Assembly: GCA_023426345.1 (NCBI GenBank)
Contig: JAFAAX010000005.1
Span: 1-64,000, forward strand
Direction of reading: 5' to 3'
DNA from: Actinomycetes bacterium
GTDB lineage: Bacteria; Actinomycetota; Actinomycetes; Actinomycetales; Actinomycetaceae
Length of the DNA: 64,000 nucleotides
This document shows positions 30,304-40,118 of the stretch, in pieces. Numbering within the stretch: position 1 is the stretch's first letter; each line of letters opens with the position of its first letter. The position numbers were made by a program, and so were the translations under genes. Under the pieces are notes generated by a model. That model had not been told where the DNA came from and made no database searches. It saw only the letters and a list, made by a program, of their open reading frames with translations.

Positions 30304-31431
30304 TCACCGGGGCGAACCCGCCGCCTGCTGGTAGGCACGGACGTGCGCTTCGGCTGAAGCCCTCCATGTGAACTCCCTGGAGCGCTTGATCGCTGCGGAC
30401 CCCAGTGCGGACCTACGCGCGGGATCGCCCATGAGCGCGGTCAAGCCCCTCCCGATCGATGACGCATCCGGGTCGCAGTAGGCGACGGCGTCACCGCCCA
30501 CCTCCGGCAGGGAGAGCAGACGCGTCGTCAGCACAGCGGCACCGCAACTCATTGCTTCCAGCACCGGCAACCCGAACCCCTCGCCGATCGATGGATAGGC
30601 CAGGATCATGCTACCGGACAAGAATCCCGGCAAATCCTCCAGTGGCAGATAGCCGGTCCGGATCGCGGTGAGACCCGGCGGCACCGCCGCCAGGGCGCCA
30701 TCGACAGACTCGTCCCACCCCCTCGCGCCCGCCAGGACCAGCGCCGGAGGTTCCTCCAGACCGGCACAGGCCTCCACCCATCCACGGACCAGGTTCCCCA
30801 CGTTCTTGCGCGGCTCCAGCGTGCCCAGGAATCCGATATAGGGTCTTCCCTCCAGGCCCAACGACGCCGCAACGCGGGCGCGCTCGGCGTCGTCGACCGG
30901 GTGGAAGATCCCGCGGTCCACGCCGTGGTAGGCGACGACGAACTGATCAGGGTCCCCGCCCGCGTATCGGATCGTCTCGTCCCGTGTCGCGATCGAGGGC
31001 ACCACCAGGGCGTCGGCGCGCCGCACCGCACGGCGGATCGCCCGAGTGAAGAACTCCCGCTTGATCCGCGAGTGGGCCTCCGGGCTGGAGAAGAACGTCG
31101 CATCGTGCAGCGTGATGACGCTGGGGGCGCCGGGATGCTGGGGACTGGTGTAGTGCGGCGAGTGGAGCACGTCGGGGCGCACCCGCTGGACCATCCGTGG
31201 CAGGCCGACCTGCTCCCAGCCCATTCGCAACGGGCGGCTCCGCAGGTCCTTGCCGATCGCCAGCACCTCGGCGCCCGGAAGCCTCCTGCGGAAGTGCTCG
31301 TCGTCGCGGTCCTGGACCGCCATCACCAGATCGACCCCGGCGGCGACCAGTTCCGGCGCCAAGTCGTCGACGTACCGGCCGACTCCGCCCAGATCTCGAG
31401 GGATCATCGTGGCGTCCAACAACACTCTCAT
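30304..31431 (-). CDS. Family 4 glycosyltransferase
   Basis: The 375-residue GT-B enzyme has RVLLDATMIPRDLGGVGRYV at the N-terminus, SVITLHDATFF, FLGTLEPRKNVGNLVRGW and LAYPSIGEGFGLPVLEAMSC. It is a close relative of the transferase at 26869-27978. The ATG follows a TACCGT -10 box by seven bases, with no ribosome site, which supports the start and a leaderless mRNA. Divergent to the GT2-DUF2304 pair. A mannosyl or rhamnosyl transfer is likely. Confidence 0.9.
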   Translation of the reverse strand: MRVLLDATMIPRDLGGVGRYVDDLAPELVAAGVDLVMAVQDRDDEHFRRRLPGAEVLAIGKDLRSRPLRMGWEQVGLPRMVQRVRPDVLHSPHYTSPQHPGAPSVITLHDATFFSSPEAHSRIKREFFTRAIRRAVRRADALVVPSIATRDETIRYAGGDPDQFVVAYHGVDRGIFHPVDDAERARVAASLGLEGRPYIGFLGTLEPRKNVGNLVRGWVEACAGLEEPPALVLAGARGWDESVDGALAAVPPGLTAIRTGYLPLEDLPGFLSGSMILAYPSIGEGFGLPVLEAMSCGAAVLTTRLLSLPEVGGDAVAYCDPDASSIGRGLTALMGDPARRSALGSAAIKRSREFTWRASAEAHVRAYQQAAGSPR

Positions 31432-31438
31432 AGGGGTA

Positions 31439-31444
31439 ACGGTA
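31439..31444 (-). promoter_or_regulatory. -10 box of the GT4 gene (leaderless)
   Basis: TACCGT on the minus strand ends seven bases before the ATG at 31431. Confidence 0.45.
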
Positions 31445-31546
31445 CCGGCGCTCGGCGCGGCGGCGCCTCAAGTCGGCGTTCCCCCGTCCGCGGGCGTCAT
31501 CATGGAACCGGCTGGGAGCGGTTCACTCGCGTCGAGTCTCGCACGG

Positions 31547-31552
31547 TATATT
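31547..31552 (+). promoter_or_regulatory. -10 box of the GT2-DUF2304 pair (leaderless)
   Basis: TATATT, close to the consensus, ends six bases before the GTG at 31559. A weak -35 (TTCACT, 31522-31527) lies 19 bases upstream. Confidence 0.6.
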
Positions 31553-31558
31553 TCACCT

Positions 31559-32326
31559 GTGTCCCGCCAACGACCAGAAGGGGAAGCCACGGGCTCCCAA
31601 CGCCTCGTCATCCTCATTCCCGCCTGGAACGAAGAGGAGACCATTGGGGACGTCCTGGACGAGATCGCCGATCACGCCCCTCCCGCGGATGTCGTCGTGA
31701 TCTCTGACGGGTCGACGGACCGGACCGCCCAGGTCGCCCGCGACCATGCCGTCACGGTTCTGGAGCTCCCCACCAACATCGGTGTCGGCGGGGCCATGCG
31801 CACCGGCTATCTCTTCGCGGCACGCAATAACTATGATCGCGCTCTTCAGCTCGACGCCGACGGACAGCACGATCCCTCGTCCATCCCGCTCCTCCTAGAG
31901 GAGATGGACCGCATGGGGGCGGACCTGGTGATCGGCGCCCGATTCGCGGGAACAGGCACCTACCAGGCGCGCGGTCCTCGCCGATGGGCGATGTCGCTGC
32001 TCTCGGCCGTCTTCTCACGAATGACCGGCACCCGGTTGACGGACGCGACCTCAGGCTTCAAGCTGACCGGTCGTCGGGCGATCGAGATGTTCGCCGTCGA
32101 TTACCCCGCCGAGTACCTCGGCGACACGATCGGCGCCCTCGTCATGGCTGCGCGCAGCAACATGGTCGTGCGACAGGTCGGGGTCGAGATGCGACCACGG
32201 GCGGGAGGAGAGCCCTCCCACAATCCGGCGAAGTCGGCCCTCTTCCTGATGCGCGCGATGGTGGCACTGGTCGTCGCCCTGTCACGGCCCCGCACCCCGC
32301 CCTCGGACCGGGAGGCCAGAGCATGA
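31559..32326 (+). CDS. Family 2 glycosyltransferase, polyprenyl-phosphate sugar synthase-like
   Basis: The 255-residue GT-A protein has LVILIPAWNEEETIGDVLDE, VVVISDGSTDRTAQV, NIGVGGAMRTGYLFA and the metal motif ALQLDADGQHDP. LTDATSGFKLTGRRAIEMFA follows. This is a DPM1-type enzyme that puts a sugar on polyprenyl phosphate. I chose the GTG at 31559 because of the -10 box before it; an ATG at 31502 is also in frame but would lie upstream of that promoter. Its stop overlaps the DUF2304 start (ATGA). A paralogous pair exists at 44511-45612. Confidence 0.88.
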   Translation: MSRQRPEGEATGSQRLVILIPAWNEEETIGDVLDEIADHAPPADVVVISDGSTDRTAQVARDHAVTVLELPTNIGVGGAMRTGYLFAARNNYDRALQLDADGQHDPSSIPLLLEEMDRMGADLVIGARFAGTGTYQARGPRRWAMSLLSAVFSRMTGTRLTDATSGFKLTGRRAIEMFAVDYPAEYLGDTIGALVMAARSNMVVRQVGVEMRPRAGGEPSHNPAKSALFLMRAMVALVVALSRPRTPPSDREARA

Positions 32327-32664
32327 GCGCTCAGATACTCGGGTGGATCTTCGCCCTGGTGGTCCTCGTCGTGATCTTCCTGTGCCTGCGCAATGCGCGG
32401 ATGAAGGAGAAGTATGGCGCCTGGTGGGCTTTCATCGCCCTTGCAGTCATCGTCATGCTCGTCCCGGGGGTGCCCGAGGGGCTCGCCGGGTTCCTCGGCA
32501 TCGCCGTTCCCCTCAACCTGGTGTTCTTCCTGGGAAGCGTCGCTTTGCTGCTCATGCAGCTCCAGTACGCCGTCGAGCTGTCCCATATGGAGGACGACAT
32601 GCGTCGCCAGGACGAGGAGATCGCCCTGCTCCGCCAACGTCTGGATGCTCTCGAAGGTCGCTGA
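32323..32664 (+). CDS. DUF2304 small membrane protein
   Basis: The 113-residue protein has three hydrophobic segments (ILGWIFALVVLVVIFLCL, WWAFIALAVIVMLV, LNLVFFLGSVALLLMQLQ) and a charged helical tail (MRRQDEEIALLRQRLDALEG). DUF2304 proteins usually accompany polyprenyl-phosphate glycosyltransferases, as here with an ATGA overlap. A GtrA-like part in moving or anchoring the lipid-linked sugar is possible but not shown. Confidence 0.85.
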   Translation: MSAQILGWIFALVVLVVIFLCLRNARMKEKYGAWWAFIALAVIVMLVPGVPEGLAGFLGIAVPLNLVFFLGSVALLLMQLQYAVELSHMEDDMRRQDEEIALLRQRLDALEGR

Positions 32665-32692
32665 CCGCGTGTCTCCCGACGAGTGCGGAAGT

Positions 32693-33715
32693 TCAAAGCA
32701 ACCGCCGCGCTCCCCTCCACCACCCGCGAAGCAGCCCTTGCAGCGGCTGCGCAGCCTCCGGCAAGGGCATCTGCTCACTATCGAAGGTGTCGGTGAGCAA
32801 CCGCGCGAGGTCGCGGTCGGGCACCGTGCGAGCGCGTTGGACGTCGGCACGCCGACTCCTCACCCAGCGCGGATGAGAGAGGATCCATCCCCACCCACTG
32901 AGCTTCTGGGCTCCCCATCCCTGGGCGGCCGCCACGACCAACATCGCCATATCGAATCCGATCAGGGGAACACCCAGAAGGGCCAGCGTCCGCGCCTGAT
33001 AGTTCGTCATGACGAACAGCAAGCGGTTGCGCTCCACCAGATACATCTTGAGCGGGGATCGCGAGAACTCATAGTGGTGATGACACCGCGCCGATGCGAT
33101 GAGACGGACGGCGTACCCCTGCTGCCATGCCCGCCAGCACAGCTCCATGTCCTCCATGTAGGCGAAGTACTCCTCAGGGAACCCGCCCAGCCGCTCCCAC
33201 ACCTCGCGCCGCAGCATCAGGCAGGCTCCGGACACGCTCGCATGATCGGACACCTCCGGCACGGAGTCGGGCGACGAGCCCAGCCCACCTGACCAGCACA
33301 GGCCCAGCACATGGACGGGGTTCCCGGCCGAGTTGACCGTCTCTTGTCCTGACCGACCAGGCTCGGCCAGGAGGACGAGCCCTCCCGCGATGCCGAGCGC
33401 GTCGTCGTCGAGCGCCCGCGCCAGGTGTTCCAAGCAGTCGGGTTCCACGACGGCGTCAGAGTTCACCAGGGCCACCCGATCCCCATGGGCATGCTGGACG
33501 CCGAGGTTGACGCCTCCGGTGAATCCCAGATTGCGGTCGGGCCTGACCAGGACGATCTCCGGGTGGGCGGCGATGACCCGATGAACGACGTCGCCTGTCG
33601 CGCCGTTGTCGACCAGGACGAGCTCCAGATCCACCCCCTCCGACGTCAGGACGGCGTCCACGGCGTCTTCCAGCCATTCCTCGTCGCCATAGGCGAGCAT
33701 GATGACACTGATCAC
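32693..33715 (-). CDS. Family 2 glycosyltransferase, WbbL/rhamnosyltransferase-like
   Basis: The 340-residue GT-A protein shows [67 protein letters not shown] and FPEEYFAYMEDMELCWRAWQ. A C-terminal hydrophobic helix is preceded by SPLKMYLVERNRLLFVM, as in rhamnosyltransferases. The GTG start overlaps the flippase stop (GTGA). The frame continues upstream to 34936 but that is antisense-frame noise inside the flippase gene. It forms an operon with the flippase and rfbA, so dTDP-rhamnose is a likely donor. Confidence 0.88.
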   Translation of the reverse strand: MISVIMLAYGDEEWLEDAVDAVLTSEGVDLELVLVDNGATGDVVHRVIAAHPEIVLVRPDRNLGFTGGVNLGVQHAHGDRVALVNSDAVVEPDCLEHLARALDDDALGIAGGLVLLAEPGRSGQETVNSAGNPVHVLGLCWSGGLGSSPDSVPEVSDHASVSGACLMLRREVWERLGGFPEEYFAYMEDMELCWRAWQQGYAVRLIASARCHHHYEFSRSPLKMYLVERNRLLFVMTNYQARTLALLGVPLIGFDMAMLVVAAAQGWGAQKLSGWGWILSHPRWVRSRRADVQRARTVPDRDLARLLTDTFDSEQMPLPEAAQPLQGLLRGWWRGARRLL

Positions 33716-34992
33716 CTGATGTCCCCCTTCCACTCCTCGTGTGCGACGGCGCGCCCGGCCGACACGGCGAACACCAGGACGGCCGCTGTGGCGCCGAGGC
33801 ACAGGGCCGCAGCCACCTGGGTGGTGAGGTCGAGCGGGGCCAGCAGTCCCATGCCGGTGCCGACGATTCCGAGCCCCCACCCCAGGACCACGGAGCCGTC
33901 GGCGCGCAGAGCGAGCAGGACCTGCGCGAGGAACTGGGCCACCATGAACACGGCTCCGGACAACGCCAGCAGGGACAGATCCTGCGAGGGGATCCCGAAC
34001 TCGTCTCCGTAGATCAGCCGGATCACCCAGGCGCCTGCGATCGCGACTAGCAGTCCTCCGACCAGTGCCAGCCCGCCGGTGAGGAGACCGCCCTTCCTCA
34101 CCGTCGACAGGAAGGCCGACCGATCGCGGCGCCCGACGCTGGCGGACAAGGCAGGGAGGAACACAGCCTGCACCGCGGCGAACAGGAACAGCGGCATGCG
34201 GGCGACGGTGTTGGCGGCGACGAAGTTCCCGGTGGCGTCGGCCTGGGAGTCGGAGGCCAGCGCCGAGATGAGCAGCGGACCGGAGTTGGCCAGGAGTTGG
34301 GAGCTCAGGGACGTCGCCACCAGGAGCGCCAACGGCCACCGGCGGGAGGGCCTGCGTCGAAGCGCGCCGGATCTGAGGAAGGACACCGGCGCAGTGGCCG
34401 CGGTGGCGATGAGCGGGCCGGCGACCAGGACTGTTCCGTAGGCGGCAGCGGACGAGCCCGGCAGGGCGAAGATGACGGCCGACAGCGCCATCCGCACGCC
34501 GCCGTCCGCCATCAACTGAGCGCCGTAGCGGGGGAATCGACCCGTGCCGGACAGCACTCCGCGGCATAGGTACTCCAGGGCCATCGCGATCAGGCCCGCG
34601 ACCAGGAGGATTGCGAGCCCCCGATCGCCGGAGAAGAACATACGCGCGGTGACGGCCGACGCCGCGATGCCCACCACCAGGACACATCCCACCGCCCAGC
34701 AGGCATAGCGGATGACGTCCGAGATGCCCTCGGCGTCGCGCCCTGCCGCCAAGGCGGCGGACGTCCGCCGGCTGACCTCCTGCTCCAGAGGCATGAACAG
34801 ACCGATGCCGATGGCGTTCATGAACGTCCACGCCACCGAGACCGGTGCCGATCCCGCCGGCCCCAGATCGCGGCCCGCGAATCCCAGGAGGACGAAGTTG
34901 GACAGGCCGAAGACGCCCAGGCCCAGGGCAACCCACGCGGTCGCGCTCAGTCCCCGTGACGGGGAATGACCGGGTGCGCCCGTACGGCTCAC
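33712..34992 (-). CDS. Wzx-like oligosaccharide flippase (MOP superfamily)
   Basis: The 426-residue protein has about twelve hydrophobic segments; the first pair holds [20 protein letters not shown] and [20 protein letters not shown]. The long, evenly spaced spans with few charged loops are typical of the MOP (MviN/Wzx) flippases that turn lipid-linked oligosaccharides to the outer face. It overlaps rfbA upstream and the GT2 downstream by four bases each. The window thus contains both an ABC exporter and a flippase, which suggests two different glycans. Wzy-type polymerases are not obvious. Confidence 0.83.
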   Translation of the reverse strand: MSRTGAPGHSPSRGLSATAWVALGLGVFGLSNFVLLGFAGRDLGPAGSAPVSVAWTFMNAIGIGLFMPLEQEVSRRTSAALAAGRDAEGISDVIRYACWAVGCVLVVGIAASAVTARMFFSGDRGLAILLVAGLIAMALEYLCRGVLSGTGRFPRYGAQLMADGGVRMALSAVIFALPGSSAAAYGTVLVAGPLIATAATAPVSFLRSGALRRRPSRRWPLALLVATSLSSQLLANSGPLLISALASDSQADATGNFVAANTVARMPLFLFAAVQAVFLPALSASVGRRDRSAFLSTVRKGGLLTGGLALVGGLLVAIAGAWVIRLIYGDEFGIPSQDLSLLALSGAVFMVAQFLAQVLLALRADGSVVLGWGLGIVGTGMGLLAPLDLTTQVAAALCLGATAAVLVFAVSAGRAVAHEEWKGDIR

Positions 34993-35864
34993 TCTGCGTC
35001 GGTCCGGTTCAGCAGATCCAGCAGGTACTGTCCATATCCAGACTTCACCAGCGGTTCCGCTCGTTCGCGCAAACCGTCGTCGTCAATGAACCCCTGGCGC
35101 CACGCGACCTCCTCCGGGCACCCGATCTTCATGCCCTGGCGGGCCTCGACGGTGCGGACGAAGGATGTGGCGTCGGCCAGGGAGTCGAATGTGCCGGTGT
35201 CCAGCCACGCCGTGCCCCGCGGGAGGACCTCGACGGAGAGCATCCCCTGCTGGAGGTAGATCCGGTTGACATCGGTGATCTCGTATTCGCCGCGCGCCGA
35301 CGGCCTGAGGTCCTTCGCGATGGCCACCACGTCGTTGTCATAGAAGTACAGGCCGGGCACGGCGTAGTTCGACTTCGGCTTCTCCGGCTTCTCCTCGATC
35401 GAGATCGCCATGAAGTCCTCGTCGAACTCGACGACGCCGTACTCGCTCGGGTTCGAGACGTGGTAGGCGAAGACCGCGCCGCCCTCGGGATCGACGTGGC
35501 GACGCAGTTTCGTGCCCATTCCCGGCCCGTAGAAGATGTTGTCGCCCAGGACCAGCGCCGCCGCATCGCGCCCGATGTGATCCGCGCCCAGGACGAATGC
35601 CTGGGCCAGGCCGTTGGGGGACTCCTGGACCGTGTAGGAGATGTTGACGCCCAACTGCGAGCCGTCGCCCAGCAGCCGGTGGAACGCCGGCGCGTCGTGC
35701 GGAGTCGTGATGATGAGGATGTCCTGGATGCCAGCCAGCATCAACGTCGTCAGCGGGTAGTAGATCATCGGCTTGTCGTAGACCGGCACCAACTGCTTCG
35801 AAGTCCCCAGCGTGATCGGGTTGAGGCGCGTCCCCGAGCCTCCCGCCAGAATGATGCCCTTCAT
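34989..35864 (-). CDS. rfbA: Glucose-1-phosphate thymidylyltransferase
   Basis: This is the first enzyme of dTDP-rhamnose synthesis, making dTDP-glucose from dTTP and glucose-1-phosphate. The 291-residue protein has [37 protein letters not shown] and [13 protein letters not shown], then [20 protein letters not shown]. These are the nucleotide- and sugar-binding motifs of RfbA/RmlA. The ATG at 35864 has a GGAGG site eight bases before it. It leads a three-gene operon with the flippase and a rhamnosyltransferase-like GT2, but the other rfb genes lie elsewhere in the window. Confidence 0.95.
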   Translation of the reverse strand: MKGIILAGGSGTRLNPITLGTSKQLVPVYDKPMIYYPLTTLMLAGIQDILIITTPHDAPAFHRLLGDGSQLGVNISYTVQESPNGLAQAFVLGADHIGRDAAALVLGDNIFYGPGMGTKLRRHVDPEGGAVFAYHVSNPSEYGVVEFDEDFMAISIEEKPEKPKSNYAVPGLYFYDNDVVAIAKDLRPSARGEYEITDVNRIYLQQGMLSVEVLPRGTAWLDTGTFDSLADATSFVRTVEARQGMKIGCPEEVAWRQGFIDDDGLRERAEPLVKSGYGQYLLDLLNRTDAE

Positions 35865-35993
35865 CGCGTGGATGCCTCCGATTGACTCGACTCGGTCGAC
35901 GCCCACCGCCGACCGGACCATTATGCCAATGCGGAACGCCGATCGGGAGCGGCTCGGCCCCGGGGGCGACCGATACGCCGCGCAGCCGTCGGC

Positions 35994-37709
35994 TCACGGA
36001 GCGTCCGTCAGGATCCTCACGGCCTCGTTCGGCGCGCACGTTGCGACCACTGCCGACAGACTGTCCCGGTACTCCGTCCGCGTGTAGATGTCGACCGGCC
36101 GCCCCCACTGGGCGAGCAAGTCGCACAACGGACCGTCGCCCTCGTAATCGTAGGAGTAGGCGAAGTCCCGAAGGGGATCGTCAGACGTCTGCACGGCGAG
36201 CTGGATGAGGTAGCTGTTGACGGCGGCGTCCTGAGCGGGCGTCTGGTTCCAGTGGAGGAACAAGGCGCCGTCGCCGGTCTGCGCATCGGCGACCCGGACC
36301 AGGTCCTCCACGGCCTGCTGGTCGCCCGGCTGGGCGAGGCGCCGAGAGAACTCGGCCGGCCAGAGCGCGAACTGCGGCTGGTACGCGAACGGGAGCAACG
36401 TCAGCACGAAGAACGGGCACGCGACGACGACCCCGATCACGATCTGACGTCCGAATCCCCGCGTGCGCGCCGCGATCCGTCCGGACACGGACACCAGGAC
36501 CCCGACGCCCAGTGCGGACCCCAAGAGGAAGAACTTGATCGGGTAGTAACCCCACGGGTCGGCCGTCCCGGACCGTTGATGCACCAGCACCAGGATCGTC
36601 GCCACCATGACGGCTCCCAGGACGCCGACGACCGTCAGGTCTCCGCGCGCCTCGCGGGCCTCGGACGTCCTTCCCCACAGCAGCACCCCCGCGGCCACCG
36701 AGACCGCCAATATCGCCAGGGCCCCATCCATCGAGATCCCGAGCGCGGCGCCATCGGCTCCCAGGGCCTGTCCTGAGCGGCGCAGATCGGGCAGAGAGAC
36801 GAACAGCCCGTAGCAGCCGACCTGCGCGATCCCGAACAGGGCGACGGCGACGTGGGCGGGCCTCAGAGCGGTCATCGCCGCTGCGCCTCTACGATCCCGG
36901 ATCGCGGAGGCGACGCATCCGACCAAGAGGGCCACCGGGACCACCACGAGCGGCGCCCAAGTGGCGGCGATCGCTGTGCAGCAGACCGTCAGCAACGCGA
37001 ACCTCATGGCGGTGGGCGTCCGCAGGTCACGAGCCACGATCCACGTGCACCACAGCAAGACCAGCGCGATCAGGCTGTTGAAGTGTCCCATGACGAAGGC
37101 CGCTCCCAGAAAGATCCCCGAGAAGGGCAGCCATCCGGCGGCGAAACACAGAGCCGCGCGCACCAGGGCCGCCGCGCCGACGCTCGAACGCGCGACGACC
37201 AATCCGCCCAGCAGGCTCGCCACGCACGCAACCGACACCAACACGATCCAGTTCCCGCGGAGCACCGACACCATGGACGGATCCGCACCCGGGCCCTGCG
37301 CCAGCGCCATCAGCGTGTTCATCAGCGGCGCCGGGTTCGGGTGCGTGGCCGCGTCAACGCCTCCCTCCCGATGGATGAATGCCGCTTGAGCCGTGTTCCA
37401 CGCGGCGTCGCCCCTCATGGCGAAGGCGGGCGTCCCGCCGAAGCCGGCCCCGACGCGGATCGTGTCCACCGTCCCGAAGACGGGGGCGATGAGGGCGGGC
37501 CACCAGACGCCTGCCGACAGACGGCGCTCGCGCGCGGAACGCGCGAGCATCCAGACGCCACAGCCCGTGACCAGGACGCCTGTCACGGCGCAGAGGACGA
37601 ACAGAGTCGTGGACGTCCCGATACCCGCAAGGGGCAGAAGGACCACGATCCACGCCACCAGGCACAGCCAGACGGCGATTCCTCCGCCGACAATCGTCAA
37701 CCGGCTCAC
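35994..37709 (-). CDS. Large polytopic membrane protein, putative GT-C glycosyltransferase
   Basis: The protein has about 571 residues and at least ten hydrophobic segments. The N-terminal part after the first two spans carries a soluble loop, AFAMRGDAAWNTAQAAFIHR followed by HPNPAPLMNTLMALAQGPG. A hydrophilic C-terminal part (about 440-571) has LFLHWNQTPAQDAAVNSYLI. The layout resembles GT-C enzymes that use a lipid-linked donor outside the membrane, but no family motif proves it. The GTG at 37709 has a GGGGG stretch at a fitting distance; GTGs at 37715 and 37733 are alternatives. It stands alone on the minus strand. Confidence 0.75.
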   Translation of the reverse strand: MSRLTIVGGGIAVWLCLVAWIVVLLPLAGIGTSTTLFVLCAVTGVLVTGCGVWMLARSARERRLSAGVWWPALIAPVFGTVDTIRVGAGFGGTPAFAMRGDAAWNTAQAAFIHREGGVDAATHPNPAPLMNTLMALAQGPGADPSMVSVLRGNWIVLVSVACVASLLGGLVVARSSVGAAALVRAALCFAAGWLPFSGIFLGAAFVMGHFNSLIALVLLWCTWIVARDLRTPTAMRFALLTVCCTAIAATWAPLVVVPVALLVGCVASAIRDRRGAAAMTALRPAHVAVALFGIAQVGCYGLFVSLPDLRRSGQALGADGAALGISMDGALAILAVSVAAGVLLWGRTSEAREARGDLTVVGVLGAVMVATILVLVHQRSGTADPWGYYPIKFFLLGSALGVGVLVSVSGRIAARTRGFGRQIVIGVVVACPFFVLTLLPFAYQPQFALWPAEFSRRLAQPGDQQAVEDLVRVADAQTGDGALFLHWNQTPAQDAAVNSYLIQLAVQTSDDPLRDFAYSYDYEGDGPLCDLLAQWGRPVDIYTRTEYRDSLSAVVATCAPNEAVRILTDAP

Positions 37710-37999
37710 ACGCACACGCCCCCGTCCGTTCACTGCACCATCGCGCGGGCGCGCCGAAGGGACGTGACTCTCCCCGTTGGCGCTCGCCGTCCTCCGGTGG
37801 ACGATCGACGAGCCGCTGCCCGGCTCTGACTCTATCCCGGGTTCCCTGTCTCGCGGGCGCCGGACACACGTGGCGAACTGAGGAGACCCCGTCTGCGGGC
37901 ATCGACCCTTCTGGCGACGGCCGCGGCGCTTTCGTTCGAGAGCTGGAGCGTGATGGTACGTCTATTGGACCCACGCTCCTGTCATAGGCACCGCAACGG

Positions 38000-38380
38000 A
38001 TGCCGCGCGCCACAAGGACTCGCGCATCGGAATACGACTCGCGCCCCGTCAGGATGCCCTCATCAGGGATGCAGCAACGGCCTCCGGTCAGCCGGTCACG
38101 GAATTCGTGACCACGGCGGCAGCCAGTCACGCACAGAACGAGCTCGCCGACCGCAGGACGTTCCGGCTCGACCCGGCACAGTGGTCGGAGTTCACGGCAA
38201 TGCTCGACCGTCCTGCCCGCACGATCCCCGAGCCGACAGAACCTCTGAGCACGCCAGCCCCGTGGGATCACCAACCGGTGAAGTCGGCCCCGATGAGCCT
38301 GCTCCAAGCCCGGCCCATCGATCCCTCAGACAGTCTCCGCAGCTTCTTCTCCGGTGAACCCCCAGCGGACGAGAACGCCG
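38000..38380 (+). pseudogene. Broken DUF1778 (TacA-like) antitoxin fused to a GNAT-toxin start
   Basis: Reading from 38026 gives IGIRLAPRQDALIRDAATAS, then VTEFVTTAAASHAQNELADR and LDPAQWSEFTAMLDRPAR. This is nearly a whole DUF1778/TacA antitoxin. The natural-looking ATG at 38000 (MPRATRTR) is in another frame; two extra bases near 38024 separate it from the rest. After the antitoxin end (STPAPWD) no stop follows; instead the frame runs into MSLLQARPIDPSDSLRSFFS and GEP, which looks like the first residues of a TacT-type acetyltransferase toxin. The toxin's catalytic part is missing. This is a dead TA module. Confidence 0.72.
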
Positions 38381-38487
38381 CCCCCTTCTCCTCGAAGCCG
38401 CGCCCTGCACCCTCTCCGATCGATCCGCTGCACCTGCATCCCCCGATCGCAGATGCCCGGGCGTCACTGGGCGTGTCAGCGTCACCC

Positions 38488-38523
38488 CGCCACGCGGTCG
38501 CCCTCGTCAATGCGGGAGACGAC
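38488..38523 (+). repeat. Dispersed repeat, long copy with GCCCTCGTC core
   Basis: This copy (CGCCACGCGGT, core, AATGCGGGAGACGAC) matches 42165-42202 over about 36 bases with three differences or gaps. The two lie in the same orientation, 3.7 kb apart, on both sides of the nucleotide-sugar dehydrogenase and the truncated defence-like genes. Confidence 0.7.
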
Positions 38524-38548
38524 CCGCGCGCGCAGGGCCCGCGCGCGC

Positions 38549-39844
38549 TCACGCCGCCGGCGCCCCCACCACCAGCCGGGGCACGCCCGCCCACCGCGCC
38601 GGATCGGTGACCCGCCGTCCGTCGAACAGCAGGCGCACACCCGGCAGGTCCGCGGGCGACAGTTCGGCGTAGGAGCGATGGTCGGCCTGCACGATCGCGG
38701 CATCCACCGGATCGCCCAGGTGGTAGGGCTCCCACCCGCACCCGGCCAGCTCCTCGTCGGCGTACATCGGGTCGTGGACCAGGACCTCGGCGCCCCGGGC
38801 GCGCAGCGCGGTCACCGTGTCGAACACCCCCGAGAACGCCGTCTCCTTGACGCCCCCGCGGTAGGCGGCGCCCAGCACCGCCACGCGCAGCCCCTGCAGC
38901 GACCCCAGCACCTCCGCCACGCGCCCCACCACATACTCGGGCATCGCCGCGTTCGCGGCGCGCGCAGTCGACACGATCGACGCATCCGGATCCGTGGACA
39001 GGTACAGGCGCGGGTAGACGGGGATGCAGTGCCCGCCCACCGCGATGCCCGGCTGGTGGAGATGGCTGTAGGGCTGGGAGTTGCATGCCCGGATCACGCG
39101 CTCCACGTCGATGCCGGCCTTGTCCGCGTACATCGCGAACTGATTGGCCAGCCCGATGTTGACGTCGCGGTACGTCGTCTCCGCCAGCTTCGCCATCTCG
39201 GCGGCCTCGGCGCTGCCCATGTCCCACACGCCGTTCGGGCGATCCAGGTCGGGGCGCTCCTCGAATTGCAAGACGGAGCGGTAGAACGCGATGCCCTGCC
39301 GGGTCCCCTCCTCCGAGAGCCCGCCGACCAGCTTCGGGTAGCGGCGCAGGTCGGAGAACACGCGCCCCGTGAGGACCCGCTCGGGGCTGAACACCAGATG
39401 GAAGTCGCGGCCCTCGGCCAACCCGGAGATCCGCTCGATCATCGGCTTCCACCGTGTGCGGGTCGTGCCCACCGGCAGGGTCGTCTCGTAGGAGATCAGC
39501 GTGCCGGGCGTGAGGTGCTCGGCCAGGGAGCGCGTCGCCGCGTCCATCCATCCGAAGTCCGGCCGCGACTGCGCGTCGACGAACAGGGGGACCACCAGCA
39601 CCACGGCGTCGGCCCCGGGGATCGCCTCGGCATAGTCGGTGGTGGCCCGCAGGGATCCGGCGGCCACCACCTCGGGGAGGTACTCCGCCAGGTGCGCCTC
39701 CCCGGGGAAAGGCTCCCTTCCCTCATTGACGAGGGCGACCGTGGCCTCGTTGACGTCCACGCCGACGACCTGATGACCGGACCGGGCGTACTGGACGGCC
39801 AGGGGCAGTCCGATCTTCCCCAAGGCGACGACGGCGATCTGCAT
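38549..39844 (-). CDS. Nucleotide-sugar dehydrogenase, WecC-like
   Basis: The 431-residue protein belongs to the UDP-sugar dehydrogenase superfamily: NAD motif VVALGKIGLPLAVQYARSGH, SYETTLPVGTTRTRW, SPERVLTGRVFSDLRRYPKL and the catalytic cysteine in GIAVGGHCIPVYPRLYL. The GGHCIPVYP motif is closer to UDP-N-acetylmannosaminuronate dehydrogenase (WecC) than to UDP-glucose dehydrogenase, but substrate choice is not certain. It would give a uronic-acid precursor distinct from that of the Ugd at 4290-5510. The ATG at 39844 has a GGAGAGG site. The upstream 39845-40118 holds only this promoter region. Confidence 0.88.
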   Translation of the reverse strand: MQIAVVALGKIGLPLAVQYARSGHQVVGVDVNEATVALVNEGREPFPGEAHLAEYLPEVVAAGSLRATTDYAEAIPGADAVVLVVPLFVDAQSRPDFGWMDAATRSLAEHLTPGTLISYETTLPVGTTRTRWKPMIERISGLAEGRDFHLVFSPERVLTGRVFSDLRRYPKLVGGLSEEGTRQGIAFYRSVLQFEERPDLDRPNGVWDMGSAEAAEMAKLAETTYRDVNIGLANQFAMYADKAGIDVERVIRACNSQPYSHLHQPGIAVGGHCIPVYPRLYLSTDPDASIVSTARAANAAMPEYVVGRVAEVLGSLQGLRVAVLGAAYRGGVKETAFSGVFDTVTALRARGAEVLVHDPMYADEELAGCGWEPYHLGDPVDAAIVQADHRSYAELSPADLPGVRLLFDGRRVTDPARWAGVPRLVVGAPAA

Positions 39845-40118
39845 TCTGGTGGGCCTCTCCGAACCGATGATGATCACATTCCGCGCCGCCGCCCGCGGTC
39901 CCACGCTCCCCTGGCGGGGAAGACGGGACGGGCCGGCGATTGACGCGCCTCCCCAGTATGCACGCGGGGAGGGCTTCCCACTGAGCTGTGGAGCTTGCTC
40001 CCTCGCGCGGTGACATGTGACCACAGGTAGTGAGAAGTAGGGACTCGGACGAGAGAGCGAGCGGTGAGTTCGCGAACACGACGGAGACAGACATCTGAGC
40101 ACCTACGAAATCCATCTG

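Noticed and set aside
33716..34936. An in-frame upstream extension of the GT2 at 32693-33715
   Set aside because: It lies inside the flippase gene in another frame and has arginine-rich, non-family sequence.
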